DNA from: Streptomyces dysideae
Lineage (GTDB): Bacteria > Actinomycetota > Actinomycetes > Streptomycetales > Streptomycetaceae
DNA length: 64,000 bases
Reading direction: 5' to 3'
NCBI RefSeq assembly: GCF_001514305.1
Contig: NZ_KQ949084.1
Location: 124,001-188,000 of the forward strand
Shown: one piece after another, positions 38,781 to 47,659 of the stretch
Layout of the letters: the number at the start of each line of letters is the position of its first letter
Numbering within the stretch: the first letter of the stretch is position 1
Translations under genes and position numbers: made by a program
Notes under the pieces: generated by a model
What the model was told of the DNA's origin: nothing
What the model saw: the letters and a program-made list of their open reading frames with translations, nothing else
Database searches by the model: none

Positions 38781-41165
38781 GTGTCGTCTCTCGCGCTGTA
38801 CCGCCGCTATCGCCCGGAGTCGTTCGCCGAGGTCATTGGGCAGGAGCATGTCACCGACCCGTTGCAGCAGGCGCTGCGGAACAACCGGGTCAATCACGCG
38901 TACCTGTTCAGCGGGCCGCGCGGATGCGGAAAGACGACCAGCGCCCGCATCCTGGCCCGGTGCCTGAACTGCGAGCAGGGGCCCACGCCGACCCCGTGCG
39001 GTGAGTGCCAGTCCTGCCGTGACCTGGCGCGCAACGGCCCGGGCTCCATCGACGTCATCGAGATCGACGCCGCTTCGCACGGTGGTGTGGACGACGCGCG
39101 TGAGCTGCGCGAGAAGGCCTTCTTCGGGCCGGCCGGCAGCCGGTACAAGATCTACATCATCGACGAGGCCCACATGGTCACGTCGGCCGGTTTCAACGCA
39201 CTGCTGAAGGTCGTCGAGGAGCCGCCGGAGCACCTCAAGTTCATCTTCGCGACCACCGAGCCCGAAAAGGTCATCGGGACGATTCGGTCCAGGACGCACC
39301 ACTATCCCTTCCGGCTCGTGCCCCCGGGGACGCTGCGCGACTACCTCGGCGAGGTCTGCGGGCGCGAGAACATCCCCGTCGAGGAGGGCGTGCTGCCCCT
39401 CGTGGTGCGCGCCGGTGCCGGTTCCGTGCGTGACTCCATGTCCGTCATGGACCAGCTGCTCGCCGGCGCGAAGGAGGAGGGTGTGACGTATGCCATGGCC
39501 ACCTCCCTCCTCGGCTACACCGACGGCTCGCTCCTCGACTCCGTCGTCGAGGCCTTCGCCACCGGTGACGGCGCCGCCGCCTTCGAGGTCGTCGACCGCG
39601 TCATCGAGGGCGGCAACGACCCGCGCCGCTTCGTCGCCGACCTGCTGGAGCGGCTGCGGGACCTGGTGATCCTGGCCGCCGTGCCGGACGCCGCCGAGAA
39701 GGGCCTCATCGACGCCCCCGCCGACGTCATCGAGCGGATGCAGGCCCAGGCCGGCACCTTCGGCGCCGCCGAACTCAGCCGCGCCGCCGACCTCGTCAAC
39801 GCGGGCCTGACCGAGATGCGCGGCGCCACCTCGCCCCGCCTCCAGCTCGAGCTCATCTGCGCACGCGTGCTGCTCCCCGCCGCCTACGGAGACGAGCGGT
39901 CGGTCATGGCCCGCCTCGACCGCATCGAGCGGGGCGTCAACTTCTCCGCGGGCGGCAGCATGCCCGCGGTGGGCTACGTCCCGGGGCCCGAGGCCCACGG
40001 GGCAGCGATGCCCGGCGACGCGCAGGTTCCGCCGGGGGGCGGAGCGGCTGCGGTCCGGGCCGCGGTACGGGCTTCGGGGGCACCCGGGGCCGGTGCGGTT
40101 GGCGGCGCGGGTTCGCCGGGTGCCGGCGCGCCCGGTGGAGCGCCGGTGCCACAGGGCGCGCAGGGCGCTCCCATGGGCCGGGGGCAGGGCGGGGGCTATG
40201 TCCAGGGCCAGGGGCAGGGGCAGGCGGTCGCGCCCGAGCCCCCCGCCCAGCAGCCCCCGACCGGCCACCAGCAGCAACCCCCGCAGCCACCCCCAGCCCC
40301 ACCCGCCCCGGCACCCACACCCCCGGCACCCACACCCCCGGCTCCCGCGGCCCCCGCCCCGGGCGCCTGGCCCACCCCCATGGCAGCGGGCAGCGGCCGC
40401 CGCCCCGGAGGCTGGCCCACGGCCACCCCGGCAGGCGCCGGCGCGCAACCCCAGTCCCAGCCCGCACCGACCACACCCGCGCCCACACCTGCACCCCAGG
40501 CCGCGCCCCCCGCGGCCGCACCCACCTACGCCCCCCCGACCGGCGGCGTGGACCCCCGCATGATCTGGCCGAACATCCTGGAGGCGGTCAAGAACCGCCG
40601 CCGGTTCACCTGGATCCTGCTCAGCCAGAACGCCCAGGTAGTCGGCTTCGACGGCACGACCCTCCAGATCGGCTTCGTCAACGCCGGTGCCCGCGACAAC
40701 TTCGCGAGCAGCGGCAGCGAGGACGTACTGCGGCAGGCGCTGGCAGAGCAGTTCAACGTCCAGTGGAAGATCGAGGCGGTCGTCGACCCGTCCGGCGGCG
40801 GCGCCCCGGCGCCCCCGACGACCGGTGGTGCCTCCGGCTTCGGAGGCGGTGGCGGCTACGGCGGTGGCGGTACCGGCGGAGGTGGCGGCTACGGCGGTGC
40901 TGGTGGCGGTACGGCCCCCCAGCGCCCGGCGCCCCCGCAACCCCCCGCCCCCACCCCGCCGCCTGCGGCATCCCCGGCGCCAAACACCACCCCCACCCCT
41001 GCTCCCCAGCCCTCCGCCCCGGAGCCGCCGCCCTATGTGGCCATCGAGGACGACGTCCCCGAGGACGACGACCCCGACCTCAACGAATCGGCCCTGTCCG
41101 GCCACGAGCTCATCGTGAGGGAACTGGGCGCGACGGTGGTGGAGGAGTTCTCGAACAACGAGTAG
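38781..41165 (+). CDS. dnaX: DNA polymerase III subunit gamma/tau
   Basis: A 794-aa clamp-loader ATPase. It starts SSLALYRRYRPESFAEVIGQ, then Walker A GPRGCGKTTSA, a zinc module with four Cys (CLNCEQG, CGECQSC), Walker B IIDEAHM, and sensor and Arg-finger region TTEPEKVIGTIRSR. After about residue 400 comes a long Pro/Ala/Gly/Gln-rich tau linker with Gly-Tyr repeats, and an acidic C-terminus for polymerase contact. GTG 38781 has no Shine-Dalgarno; TATAAC at 38766-38771 is a fitting -10 box, so the mRNA may be leaderless. Confidence 0.95.
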   Translation: MSSLALYRRYRPESFAEVIGQEHVTDPLQQALRNNRVNHAYLFSGPRGCGKTTSARILARCLNCEQGPTPTPCGECQSCRDLARNGPGSIDVIEIDAASHGGVDDARELREKAFFGPAGSRYKIYIIDEAHMVTSAGFNALLKVVEEPPEHLKFIFATTEPEKVIGTIRSRTHHYPFRLVPPGTLRDYLGEVCGRENIPVEEGVLPLVVRAGAGSVRDSMSVMDQLLAGAKEEGVTYAMATSLLGYTDGSLLDSVVEAFATGDGAAAFEVVDRVIEGGNDPRRFVADLLERLRDLVILAAVPDAAEKGLIDAPADVIERMQAQAGTFGAAELSRAADLVNAGLTEMRGATSPRLQLELICARVLLPAAYGDERSVMARLDRIERGVNFSAGGSMPAVGYVPGPEAHGAAMPGDAQVPPGGGAAAVRAAVRASGAPGAGAVGGAGSPGAGAPGGAPVPQGAQGAPMGRGQGGGYVQGQGQGQAVAPEPPAQQPPTGHQQQPPQPPPAPPAPAPTPPAPTPPAPAAPAPGAWPTPMAAGSGRRPGGWPTATPAGAGAQPQSQPAPTTPAPTPAPQAAPPAAAPTYAPPTGGVDPRMIWPNILEAVKNRRRFTWILLSQNAQVVGFDGTTLQIGFVNAGARDNFASSGSEDVLRQALAEQFNVQWKIEAVVDPSGGGAPAPPTTGGASGFGGGGGYGGGGTGGGGGYGGAGGGTAPQRPAPPQPPAPTPPPAASPAPNTTPTPAPQPSAPEPPPYVAIEDDVPEDDDPDLNESALSGHELIVRELGATVVEEFSNNE

Positions 41166-41460
41166 GAGACCGCGGCCCCGGGCCCAAGGCGCCCCGCCCG
41201 ACCAACCCCCATCCCCGCCCGACCACCCCACCCCCGTCGCTGCGCCCACCCTCCCCCCCCCACCCCTCACCCCATCCCCACCACATTCCCGCCCACCCCT
41301 CCCCCAACCGAGTCGGTGGTGGGTGGGCGTAGGCCGGGGTCTGGGGGCGGAGCCCCCAGGGACGTTCACCCCCGCGCCGGGCCATGCTTCGGAGGAACCT
41401 ACAAGCCACCGACCCCCACCCCTTCGGAACCCCGCACAAAAACCCCGTTAGGCTGACCCC

Positions 41461-42714
41461 GTGAAGGTCCTCGTCATCGGCAGCGGCGCCCGCGAACACG
41501 CCCTGTGCCGTTCCCTGTCCCTCGACCCCGACGTCACCGCGCTGCACTGCGCCCCCGGCAACGCCGGCATCGCCGAGGTCGCCGAGCTGCACCAGGTCGA
41601 CGCCCTGGACGGCACGGCCGTATCCGCGCTTGCCACGGAACTCGGCGCCGAGCTGGTGGTCGTAGGCCCGGAGGCACCCCTTGTCGCGGGGGTCGCCGAC
41701 GCCGTGCGCGAGGCCGGCATCCCGGTCTTCGGCCCCTCCAAGGAGGCCGCGCAGCTGGAGGGCTCCAAGGCCTTCGCCAAGGACGTGATGGCGGCGGCCG
41801 GGGTTCCGACGGCCCGCTCCTACGTCTGTACGACCGCCGACGAGGTCGCCGAGGCCCTCGACGCCTTCGGCGCCCCGTACGTCGTCAAGGACGACGGTCT
41901 CGCCGCCGGCAAGGGCGTCGTCGTCACCGCCGACCTCGACGCCGCCAAGGAGCACGCCGCCGGCTGCGACCGCGTCGTCATCGAGGAGTACCTCGACGGC
42001 CCCGAGGTCTCCCTCTTCGCCATCACCGACGGCGAGACGGTCGTCCCGCTCCAGCCCGCGCAGGACTTCAAGCGAGCCCTGGACGGCGACGAGGGCCCGA
42101 ACACCGGCGGCATGGGCGCGTACTCCCCGCTGCCGTGGGCCGACCCGAAGCTGGTCGACGAGGTCATGGAGACGGTCCTCCAGCCGACCGTCCACGAGAT
42201 GCACCGCCGCGGCACCCCGTTCTCCGGCCTCCTCTACGCCGGCCTCGCGATCACCTCCCGAGGCGTCCGCGTCATCGAGTTCAACGCCCGTTTCGGCGAC
42301 CCCGAGACCCAGGTCGTGCTGGCCCGCCTGAAGACTCCGCTGGCCGGCGTCCTGCTGGCCGCCGCGAAGGGCGACCTCGACGTCCTGGAGCCGCTGCGCT
42401 GGAGCGACGACGCCGCGGTCACCGTGGTCATCGCCTCGCACAACTACCCGGGCACCCCGCGCACCGGCGACCCGATCACCGGCCTCGACGAGGTCACCGC
42501 CGAGGACGCCCCGCACGCCTACGTCCTGCACGCCGGCACCAAGCGCGCCGACGGCGCCGTGGTCAGCGCCGGTGGCCGCGTCCTGTCCGTCACGGCGACC
42601 GGCAAGGACCTGACGAAGGCCCGCGAGCGCGCGTACCAGGCCGTCGCCCGCATCAAGCTCGACGGCTCCCAGCACCGTACGGACATCGCGGCGAAGGCGG
42701 CGGCCGAAGCGTAG
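41461..42714 (+). CDS. purD: phosphoribosylamine--glycine ligase
   Basis: A 417-aa ATP-grasp enzyme that joins glycine to 5-phosphoribosylamine (step 2 of purine synthesis). Family motifs: VLVIGSGAREHAL, VVVGPEAPLVAGV, VVKDDGLAAGKGV, PAQDFKRALDGDEGPNTGGM and EFNARFGDPETQ. GTG 41461 has no Shine-Dalgarno; TTAGGCT lies 6 nt upstream and suggests a leaderless transcript. The 295-bp spacer before it is C-rich and holds no gene. A strong hairpin follows. Confidence 0.96.
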   Translation: MKVLVIGSGAREHALCRSLSLDPDVTALHCAPGNAGIAEVAELHQVDALDGTAVSALATELGAELVVVGPEAPLVAGVADAVREAGIPVFGPSKEAAQLEGSKAFAKDVMAAAGVPTARSYVCTTADEVAEALDAFGAPYVVKDDGLAAGKGVVVTADLDAAKEHAAGCDRVVIEEYLDGPEVSLFAITDGETVVPLQPAQDFKRALDGDEGPNTGGMGAYSPLPWADPKLVDEVMETVLQPTVHEMHRRGTPFSGLLYAGLAITSRGVRVIEFNARFGDPETQVVLARLKTPLAGVLLAAAKGDLDVLEPLRWSDDAAVTVVIASHNYPGTPRTGDPITGLDEVTAEDAPHAYVLHAGTKRADGAVVSAGGRVLSVTATGKDLTKARERAYQAVARIKLDGSQHRTDIAAKAAAEA

Positions 42715-42750
42715 CCCGCCCCGTCGATGAACCCGTCGATGAACCCGCCA

Positions 42751-42780
42751 GGCCCCGAATCCGTCTAAGGATCCGGGGCC
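42751..42780 (+). terminator. hairpin after purD
   Basis: GGCCCCGAATCC / GGATCCGGGGCC with one unpaired base; the right arm is repeated again just downstream (42793-42806). Confidence 0.7.
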
Positions 42781-43030
42781 TGACCGTTGCCTGGATCCGG
42801 GGCCTGATCCTCGCAGCCCGTCATCCACCTTTCCCCAAAGCCATTCCATCGAGTGACCGATGCCCCATCCGGCTGACGTGGGCCGGAGCCCCAACTAGGG
42901 TGCGGCGCAAGCGTTCCGGCACTTGGCCCACCGGCATTGCGATGTCAGTGGTGGGTGCCACAGTGGGGGAGTGAGCAAAGCCAGGAAAGTCAGGACAGCC
43001 AGGGCATCGGGGAGGGGGTGAGGTCCGGCC

Positions 43031-44806
43031 GTGACCGGTATGGGAGTGGAGGCGGGCGCGCAGGGCGCGCGTGCCCGGGCGCTCGCTGTGTTGCGCATCC
43101 GTAGCAGGGCACTGGCGGTCGCCCTGGTGCCCGCCGCCGTCGCCGTGGTACTGCTGGCCGGCGGCTCCACCGGACATCTCACCGGCCCGGGCTGGCGTGC
43201 CGCCCGCTGGGCCGTGATCCCGCTCGCCGTGCTCGTCCTGCTCGCCGCCGCCGGCATCGCCCTGGTCCTCGCCCGCGCCCGCCCGGCCGTCAGCCCGACG
43301 GTCCCGGTCGCCGAGGAGCAGGCCCCTGACCTGTACCGCATGGTGCGCGACCTGGCCGACCGCCTCGACGTCCCCGCCCCGTCCGCGATAGCGCTCACCC
43401 CGGACTGCGACAGCTGGCTGGAGGACCGCACCCACCCGTCCCACGGCCCGCCCCCGCCCGGGGACCGCGACGAGCTCACCGGCGGCCTGCGGGCGGGACA
43501 CCGCCGTACGAGCCGTACGCCGGCCGCTCCCGTACTCGTCATCGGCTCCCCGTTCCTGTGGTGGATGCGGGTCGGTGAGCTGCGCGCGGTCCTCGCCCCG
43601 GTCGTCGCCGGTACGGGCCCTTCGGCGCACCCGGACATAGCGCAGGCCCGCCGCTTCGTGCGGGGCCTGGACGCGGCGCTGGCGGCGGCCTCCACGCGCG
43701 GTCGCTGCCCACTGACCCGCGTGCTGTGCGCGGGCGTCGCCTGGGTGGCGCGGCTGCTGCTGCGCAGTTGCCGGGACCATGCCGCCGAGATGGAGCGGGG
43801 CGTGGCCGCCGCGGCCGCGGAGCGTGCACAGGCTGTGGATTACGGCCTGCGGATCGTCGCCCAGGAACAGGTCGGGCTGGCGTACGCGGGCTGGGACCGG
43901 CTGCTCACCCGGGTCGCGCTGCCCGCCTGGCGGATGGGCCGCTGGCCGTCCCGGCTGGACGCGGGCGTCGTCGCCGCGCTGACCGAGCTGTCCCGCCGGG
44001 ACCGGCTGGCCGAGGGCTTCGCGTCCCGGCTGGGCGAGCGCCCCGCCTGCGACCTGCTCGAAGAGCCCGGCGTGATCGACGAGGCCGCCTCCCTGCTCGC
44101 CGCCCGGCTCTTCCACGGCGGCCCGGCCGAGACCGGCCCGGACTGGGCCCCGGTGGACTGGCAGGAGTATCCGGAGGAGGTCGTGGACCGCAAGTGGCGC
44201 ACCGACGCCGCCCGCCTCCACCGTGTCCTCGACGCCCTCGGCGTCCGCCCCGCCCCCGGCCGCACTGCCTCCGAGGCCGACGGCCCCACCCTCTCTCGCG
44301 TCCTCGACCACCTGTCGGCACCGCCGGACGCCACCTCCGCGCCGACCCCCAGAACCGCCAAGGGCGACTACGAGGCGATGGGCGAGGAAGACACCGACGA
44401 CCGCGAGAGCGAACGGAGTTCGGCACTCGCCGCCGGCCTCAGCGCCGAACTGGCCCGCGAGGAGGCGGCCGCCCCGCAGGAGCTGACGGAGGCGTCACCG
44501 GCCTCCGACACCGCCCTCTGGGACGACGGCACGCTGCCCCTCTTCCCGCTCCAGCCCCCGCGCACCGCCCGTGAACTGCTCACCGACCATGTCACCGCGA
44601 TGGTGTGCTGCGCCGCGATGGACACCGCCGGCGCGACCCCCGGCCTCGACTGGCTGGACGGCCCCACCCTCCTCGTCCACGGCGAGCGGGCCGCCGACCT
44701 CACCCCCAGAGTCCTCAGCCTCATCGAGGACGGCGACCCGGGCCCCCTCCAGACCTGGCTGGTCGAGTCCGGGATACGCCCGGAGAAGCCGGTCCGCCTG
44801 GTCTGA
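43031..44806 (+). CDS. membrane protein with degenerate M48-like fold
   Basis: A 591-aa protein. Two TM segments (about residues 27-48 and 58-80) are followed by a region laid out like M48/HtpX metallopeptidases: LADRLDVPAPSAIALTPDCD, then VLVIGSPFLWWMRVGELRAV, then LAPVVAG where the HExxH zinc motif would be. The His-Glu residues are absent, so it is probably not a protease. The C-terminal half is acidic and ends in a ~100-residue domain (TARELLTDHVTAMVCCAAMD). GTG 43031 follows GGGAGGGGGTGAGG. In position it is a conserved member of the Streptomyces core region between purD and purC. Confidence 0.7.
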   Translation: MTGMGVEAGAQGARARALAVLRIRSRALAVALVPAAVAVVLLAGGSTGHLTGPGWRAARWAVIPLAVLVLLAAAGIALVLARARPAVSPTVPVAEEQAPDLYRMVRDLADRLDVPAPSAIALTPDCDSWLEDRTHPSHGPPPPGDRDELTGGLRAGHRRTSRTPAAPVLVIGSPFLWWMRVGELRAVLAPVVAGTGPSAHPDIAQARRFVRGLDAALAAASTRGRCPLTRVLCAGVAWVARLLLRSCRDHAAEMERGVAAAAAERAQAVDYGLRIVAQEQVGLAYAGWDRLLTRVALPAWRMGRWPSRLDAGVVAALTELSRRDRLAEGFASRLGERPACDLLEEPGVIDEAASLLAARLFHGGPAETGPDWAPVDWQEYPEEVVDRKWRTDAARLHRVLDALGVRPAPGRTASEADGPTLSRVLDHLSAPPDATSAPTPRTAKGDYEAMGEEDTDDRESERSSALAAGLSAELAREEAAAPQELTEASPASDTALWDDGTLPLFPLQPPRTARELLTDHVTAMVCCAAMDTAGATPGLDWLDGPTLLVHGERAADLTPRVLSLIEDGDPGPLQTWLVESGIRPEKPVRLV

Positions 44807-44839
44807 CGGCGTCTTCGCAGAAGGCCCGCCCAAAGCCGG

Positions 44840-44884
44840 CCCAAGTCCCGTACACCCAAGTCCCGTACACCCAAGTCCCGTACG
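44840..44884. repeat. three tandem 15-bp repeats
   Basis: CCCAAGTCCCGTACA three times; the last copy ends in the palindrome TCCCGTACGGGA. Lies in the 238-bp spacer before the DMFase-like gene. Confidence 0.8.
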
Positions 44885-45044
44885 GGAACACCTGATTCCA
44901 CTTTCGGCCAATTCGCAACGAATAGTGACAGCCTGCGTGCGTTATGTGATGTGCTGGGACCGATCGGGCCCATGGCAAGGGCTTACGACATACGACAAGT
45001 ACACAGGGCACGACAACAACGGGGGCCCGAGGGAGGGTGCGGCC

Positions 45045-46538
45045 ATGGGGTCGGAGCAGATCCGCCGCTGGGAGTCGGGAGCACTCGCGCACGCCGTGAC
45101 GGACCCCTTCGGCCAGGGCCCCGTCCCCTGGCTGCGCGGCCATGTGACGTACTTCGACGACACCGGCCAGGTGGTCCCCTGGTACGTCGACGGCCAGGCC
45201 CATCCCCCGGTGGAGGGCATGCCCAGGGTCCCCGGCCCCCGTACCGCCGACGGCCCCCGCTCCGCCGACGACGTGCACCGCCAGATCAAGGGCTTCACCT
45301 CCACCGGTGCGGTCGCCCCCGGCGAGGCCGTCGACTTCCACATCACGGTCGACCCGCCGCAGGAGTTCAGCGTCGACGTCTACCGCATCGGCCACTACGG
45401 CGGTGACGGCGCCGCCAAGATCACCACCAGCCCGCGCCTGCCCGGCATCGTCCAGCTCCCGCCGCTGGCCGCCGAGCGCACGGTCTCCTGCCACCACTGG
45501 TGGCTGTCCTGGCGCCTCCAGATCCCCTCCTACTGGACCGTCGGGGCGTACGTCGCCGTTCTCACCACCGCCGACGGCTACCGCTCCCACATCCCCTTCA
45601 CGGTCCGCGACAACCACCCCGCCGACCTGCTCCTGCTCCTGCCCGACGTCACCTGGCAGGCCTACAACCTCTACCCCGAGGACGGCCGCACCGGCGCCAG
45701 CCTCTACCACGCCTGGGACGAGGACGGCCGCCTCCTCGGCGAGTCCGACGCGGCGACGACGGTCTCCTTCGACCGCCCGTACGCGGGCGCCGGCCTCCCC
45801 CTCCACGTCGGCCACGCCTACGACTTCATCCGCTGGGCCGAGCGCTACGGCTACGACCTGGCCTATGCCGACGCCCGCGACCTGCACGCCGGCCATGTCG
45901 ACCCCACCCGCTACCGCGGCCTGGTCTTCCCCGGCCACGACGAGTACTGGTCGTCGAACATGCGCCGCACGGTCGAGCTGGCCCGGGAGAACGGCACGTC
46001 CCTCGTCTTCCTCTCCGCCAACACCATGTACTGGCAGGTGGAGTTGGGCCCGTCCCCGTCCGGCGTCCCCGACCGCCTGCTGACCTGCCGCAAACGCAGG
46101 GGGCCGGGCAGGCCCGTCCTCTGGCGTGAAATCGACCGCCCCGAGCAGCAGTTGGTCGGTATCCAGTACGCGGGACGCGTCCCCGAGCCCCACCCCCTGA
46201 TCGTCCGCAACGTCGACCACTGGCTGTGGGAGGCGACCGGCGCGCACGAGGGCGACGAGCTCGAGGGCCTGGTCGCGGGCGAGGCCGACCGCTACTTCCC
46301 GCGCACCCAGCTCCCCGAGCACGAGGACCGCATCCTGCTCGCCCACTCCCCGTACACCGACACCGAGGGCACCCTCCGCCACCAGGAGACGTCCCTGTAC
46401 CGTGCCCCGTCCGGCGCCCTGGTCTTCGCGTCCGGAACGTTCGCGTGGTCCCCGGCGCTGGACCGCCCGGGCCACGTCGACACACGTGTCCAGCGCGCCA
46501 CCGCGAACCTCCTGGACCGCATCTGCAAACGTGACTGA
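45045..46538 (+). CDS. N,N-dimethylformamidase beta-subunit-like protein
   Basis: A 497-aa protein resembling the C-terminal domain of the large DMFase subunit. An N-terminal beta domain (FTSTGAVAPGEAVDFHITVD, FSVDVYRIGHYGGDGA) precedes a class-I amidotransferase-like core (ADLLLLLPDVTWQAYNLYPE, RYRGLVFPGHDEYWSSNMRR, GTSLVFLSANTMYWQVEL). It lacks a recognisable signal peptide. Actual substrates in Streptomyces are unknown, so amide hydrolysis is only an inference. ATG 45045 has GGGAGGG 7 nt upstream. Confidence 0.75.
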   Translation: MGSEQIRRWESGALAHAVTDPFGQGPVPWLRGHVTYFDDTGQVVPWYVDGQAHPPVEGMPRVPGPRTADGPRSADDVHRQIKGFTSTGAVAPGEAVDFHITVDPPQEFSVDVYRIGHYGGDGAAKITTSPRLPGIVQLPPLAAERTVSCHHWWLSWRLQIPSYWTVGAYVAVLTTADGYRSHIPFTVRDNHPADLLLLLPDVTWQAYNLYPEDGRTGASLYHAWDEDGRLLGESDAATTVSFDRPYAGAGLPLHVGHAYDFIRWAERYGYDLAYADARDLHAGHVDPTRYRGLVFPGHDEYWSSNMRRTVELARENGTSLVFLSANTMYWQVELGPSPSGVPDRLLTCRKRRGPGRPVLWREIDRPEQQLVGIQYAGRVPEPHPLIVRNVDHWLWEATGAHEGDELEGLVAGEADRYFPRTQLPEHEDRILLAHSPYTDTEGTLRHQETSLYRAPSGALVFASGTFAWSPALDRPGHVDTRVQRATANLLDRICKRD

Positions 46539-46607
46539 CCCCGTGTCCGTGATCAGTCCCGCATACGGGAGAATCGAGCCATTAGGACAGAACCACGGGG
46601 AGGAACC

Positions 46608-47507
46608 GTGTCCGGATTCGTAGAAAAGCCCGAGCCGATTCAGGTTCCGGGCTTGGTACACCTGCACACCGGCAAGGTGCGCGACCTGTACCAGAACGAG
46701 GCGGGCGACCTCGTGATGGTCGCCAGCGACCGTATGTCGGCGTACGACTGGGTCCTTCCGACCGAGATCCCCGACAAGGGCCGTGTCCTCACCCAGCTCT
46801 CCCTGTGGTGGTTCGACCAGCTCGCCGACCTGGTCCCCAACCACGTCCTGAGCACCGAACTGCCTGCCGGCGCCCCCGCCGACTGGGCCGGCCGCACCCT
46901 GATCTGCAAGTCCCTGCAGATGATCCCCGTGGAGGCGGTGGCCCGCGGCTATCTCACCGGCTCGGGCCTCGTCGAGTACAACGAGTCCCGCACCGTCTGC
47001 GGCCTCGCCCTCCCCGAGGGCCTGGTCGACGGCTCGGAACTGCCCGCCCCGATCTTCACCCCGGCCACCAAGGCCGCGGTCGGCGAGCACGACGAGAACG
47101 TCTCCTACGAGGAGGTCGCCCGCCAGGTCGGCGCCGACACCGCCGCCCAGCTGCGCCAGGCGACCCTCGCCGTCTACGGCCGCGCCCGCGACATCGCCCG
47201 GGACCGCGGCATCATCCTGGCGGACACCAAGTTCGAGTTCGGCTTCGAGCGGGAGACGCTCGTCATCGCGGACGAGGTCCTCACCCCCGACTCGTCCCGC
47301 TTCTGGCCGGCCGACCAGTGGGAGCCAGGTCGCGCGCAGCCGTCGTACGACAAGCAGTACGTCCGCGACTGGCTGACCTCCCCGGCCTCCGGCTGGGACC
47401 GCAAGAGCGAGCAGCCCCCGCCGTCGCTGCCCCAGCAGGTGGTGGACGCGACCCGAGCGAAGTACGTGGAGGCGTACGAGCGCCTGACGGGCACGAGCTG
47501 GACGTAG
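46608..47507 (+). CDS. purC: SAICAR synthase
   Basis: A 299-aa phosphoribosylaminoimidazole-succinocarboxamide synthase, which adds aspartate to CAIR. Visible motifs: HLHTGKVRDLYQNEAGDLV, ASDRMSAYDWVLPTEIPDKG, MIPVEAVARGYLTGSG, DTKFEFGFE, and DEVLTPDSSRFWP. GTG 46608 follows GGGGAGGAACC. It is single-gene, with a strong terminator downstream, so it is transcribed apart from the other pur genes. Confidence 0.96.
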   Translation: MSGFVEKPEPIQVPGLVHLHTGKVRDLYQNEAGDLVMVASDRMSAYDWVLPTEIPDKGRVLTQLSLWWFDQLADLVPNHVLSTELPAGAPADWAGRTLICKSLQMIPVEAVARGYLTGSGLVEYNESRTVCGLALPEGLVDGSELPAPIFTPATKAAVGEHDENVSYEEVARQVGADTAAQLRQATLAVYGRARDIARDRGIILADTKFEFGFERETLVIADEVLTPDSSRFWPADQWEPGRAQPSYDKQYVRDWLTSPASGWDRKSEQPPPSLPQQVVDATRAKYVEAYERLTGTSWT

Positions 47508-47515
47508 GACATGAA

Positions 47516-47548
47516 GAAGCCCCCCGGCCTGGGCCGGGGGGCTTCTTT
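47516..47548. terminator. bidirectional hairpin between purC and tRNA-Gly
   Basis: GAAGCCCCCCGGCC / GGCCGGGGGGCTTC-type stem followed by TTT; it serves purC on one strand and the tRNA on the other. Confidence 0.85.
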
Positions 47549-47552
47549 GCGG

Positions 47553-47625
47553 AGCGGACGACGAGGCTCGAACTCGCGACCTCAACCTTGGCAAGGTTGC
47601 GCTCTACCAACTGAGCTACGTCCGC
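47553..47625 (-). tRNA. tRNA-Gly (GCC), copy 1
   Basis: A 73-nt cloverleaf: acceptor GCGGACG/CGTCCGC, D-arm GCTCAGTTGGTAGAGC, anticodon loop TTGCCAA and T-loop GTTCGAGCC. Identical in sequence to the copy at 49719. Confidence 0.96.
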
Positions 47626-47659
47626 ACTGCGCCGTGGCGCGAGAGCAACTATACCGTCT

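Noticed and set aside
40830..40920. short tandem repeat in dnaX as a mobile or regulatory repeat
   Set aside because: It encodes the Gly/Tyr-rich tau linker in frame, a common low-complexity region.
38754..41369. 871-codon open frame antisense to dnaX
   Set aside because: Typical high-GC shadow frame opposite a long coding gene; composition is Gly/Arg/Val-rich with no motif.
41166..41460. coding gene in the C-rich dnaX-purD spacer
   Set aside because: Frames there are Pro/His/Arg low-complexity with no start context; the spacer looks non-coding.
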